From: Verrucomicrobiales bacterium
Lineage (GTDB): Bacteria > Verrucomicrobiota > Verrucomicrobiia > Verrucomicrobiales > V1-33
DNA length: 14,079 bases
Direction: 5' to 3'
Assembly (NCBI GenBank): GCA_028293305.1
Contig: JAQGPD010000372.1
Location: 1-14,079 of the forward strand
The notes below the pieces were generated by a model. That model saw only the letters and a program-made list of their open reading frames with translations. It was not told the DNA's origin and made no database searches. Shown here one piece after another: positions 13,699 to 14,079 of the stretch. Both the position numbers and the translations under genes were made by a program. Position 1 is the stretch's first letter; every line of letters starts with the position of its first letter.

Positions 13699-14079
13699 AT
13701 GAGCCAACGCCCGCCCACCACGAAGGAACGCATCCTTGATGCGGCGGAAGGTCTCATGCTGACGAAAAGCTTCCACTCAGTTGGTCTGACGGAAATCCTG
13801 TCCACCGTCCAAGTCCCCAAAGGATCGTTTTATCACTACTTCAAATCCAAGGAACAGTTCGGCGTCGAGATGCTGAAACATTACGTGGACGGCGCGACGG
13901 CCTACAAGACCCGCATGCTCCTATCCAAAGTTCCGGAGCCGGATTCCTTGAAACGCCTGCTGACGTATTTGGAGGGGAATATCGCCAAATCCCAATAAAA
14001 CGAGGGCAAATGCCCGTGTTTGGTCGTGAAATTGGCTGCGGAAGTGACTGATTTCAGCGATGACATGAGGCAGGTGCTT
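13699..14079 (+). pseudogene. NemR-like TetR/AcrR repressor with in-frame stop; runs off the window
   Basis: The open part (13699-13998, 99 residues) has the TetR N-terminal DNA-binding domain: KERILDAAEGLM, then a helix-turn-helix at about 28-48 with VPKGSFYHYFKSKEQFGVEML, which closely resembles E. coli NemR (VPKGSFYHYFRSKEAFGVAML, from memory). A TAA at 13996-13998 ends it at about half the usual length of 190-200 residues. The same frame continues after the TAA to the window end with the conserved family segment CLVVKLAAEV, then TDFSDDMRQVL; NemR has CLTVKLSAEV there, whose Cys106 is its electrophile and hypochlorite sensor. So a single nonsense change has split a full regulator. The fragment lacks most of the ligand and dimer domain and would probably not repress. 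A base-call error is the main alternative. Operator and promoter upstream look intact. Confidence 0.8.
14004..14015 (+). repeat. Short hairpin just after the in-frame stop
   Basis: GGGCAAATGCCC forms a 4-5 bp GC-rich stem starting 5 nt after the TAA of the TetR-family gene. In the continued frame it encodes part of NEGKCP. It has no T-run, so it is not a terminator. It is short enough to be chance. Confidence 0.3.

Noticed and set aside
13996..13998. Stop-codon reassignment as explanation for the TAA
   Set aside because: TAA is the natural end of several other genes in the window, so it is read as stop.

Overview
The window is GC-rich and dense with genes. It looks like a chromosomal segment of a bacterium from the Planctomycetes-Verrucomicrobia group, most likely a verrucomicrobium. 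Four things support this. One gene encodes an exported protein joining a short c-type cytochrome domain (CNNCH) to WD40 repeats, an architecture typical of that superphylum. Several exported proteins have anonymous domains or a DSDGDG calcium-loop linker. A WCQPC thioredoxin-fold protein carries a long charged tail. None of the starts I chose has a Shine-Dalgarno sequence. The lineage is an inference; no rRNA or marker gene is present.

Layout, left to right. (1) 2-1069 (+): exported aldose 1-epimerase, its 5' end cut by the window edge. (2) 1075-2232 (-): AI-2E/PerM-family membrane permease, convergent with the epimerase and only 5 bp from it; a run of nine C abuts its start codon. (3) 2233-2647: gene-poor spacer with a hairpin and a probable promoter. 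(4) 2648-4948 (+): cytochrome c-WD40-coiled-coil protein. (5) 4981-5086: array of 14-bp tandem repeats between convergent genes. (6) 8271-5137 (-): two-gene cluster of a dGTPase-like dNTP triphosphohydrolase followed by a dynamin-like membrane GTPase. (7) 8272-8562: AT-rich spacer with two palindromes and a possible gene remnant. (8) 8563-9609 (+): exported protein of unknown function. (9) 9648-9686: strong two-way terminator. (10) 9767-10798 (-): exported thioredoxin-fold protein. (11) 10799-11094: divergent promoter region with a G-quadruplex-type run. (12) 11095-13359 (+): exported protein with the domains of a PEP/pyruvate dikinase. (13) 13378-13605 (+): small DUF167 protein. (14) 13628 to the window end (+): promoter with a palindromic operator and a NemR-like TetR repressor gene interrupted by an in-frame TAA.

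The genes do not form one pathway. Most act alone or in pairs, and five encode exported proteins of envelope or periplasmic character. The observations I rate highest are: the NemR-like regulator whose conserved C-terminal core continues in frame past a stop codon behind an apparent self-operator; the strong over-representation of the heptamer GTCAGGA (19 copies on both strands by eye); the exported dikinase-like protein; the dNTPase-dynamin gene pair; and the 14-bp tandem array. I saw no CRISPR array, tRNA, rRNA, insertion sequence or complete mobile element, and nothing I would call a demonstrated new system.
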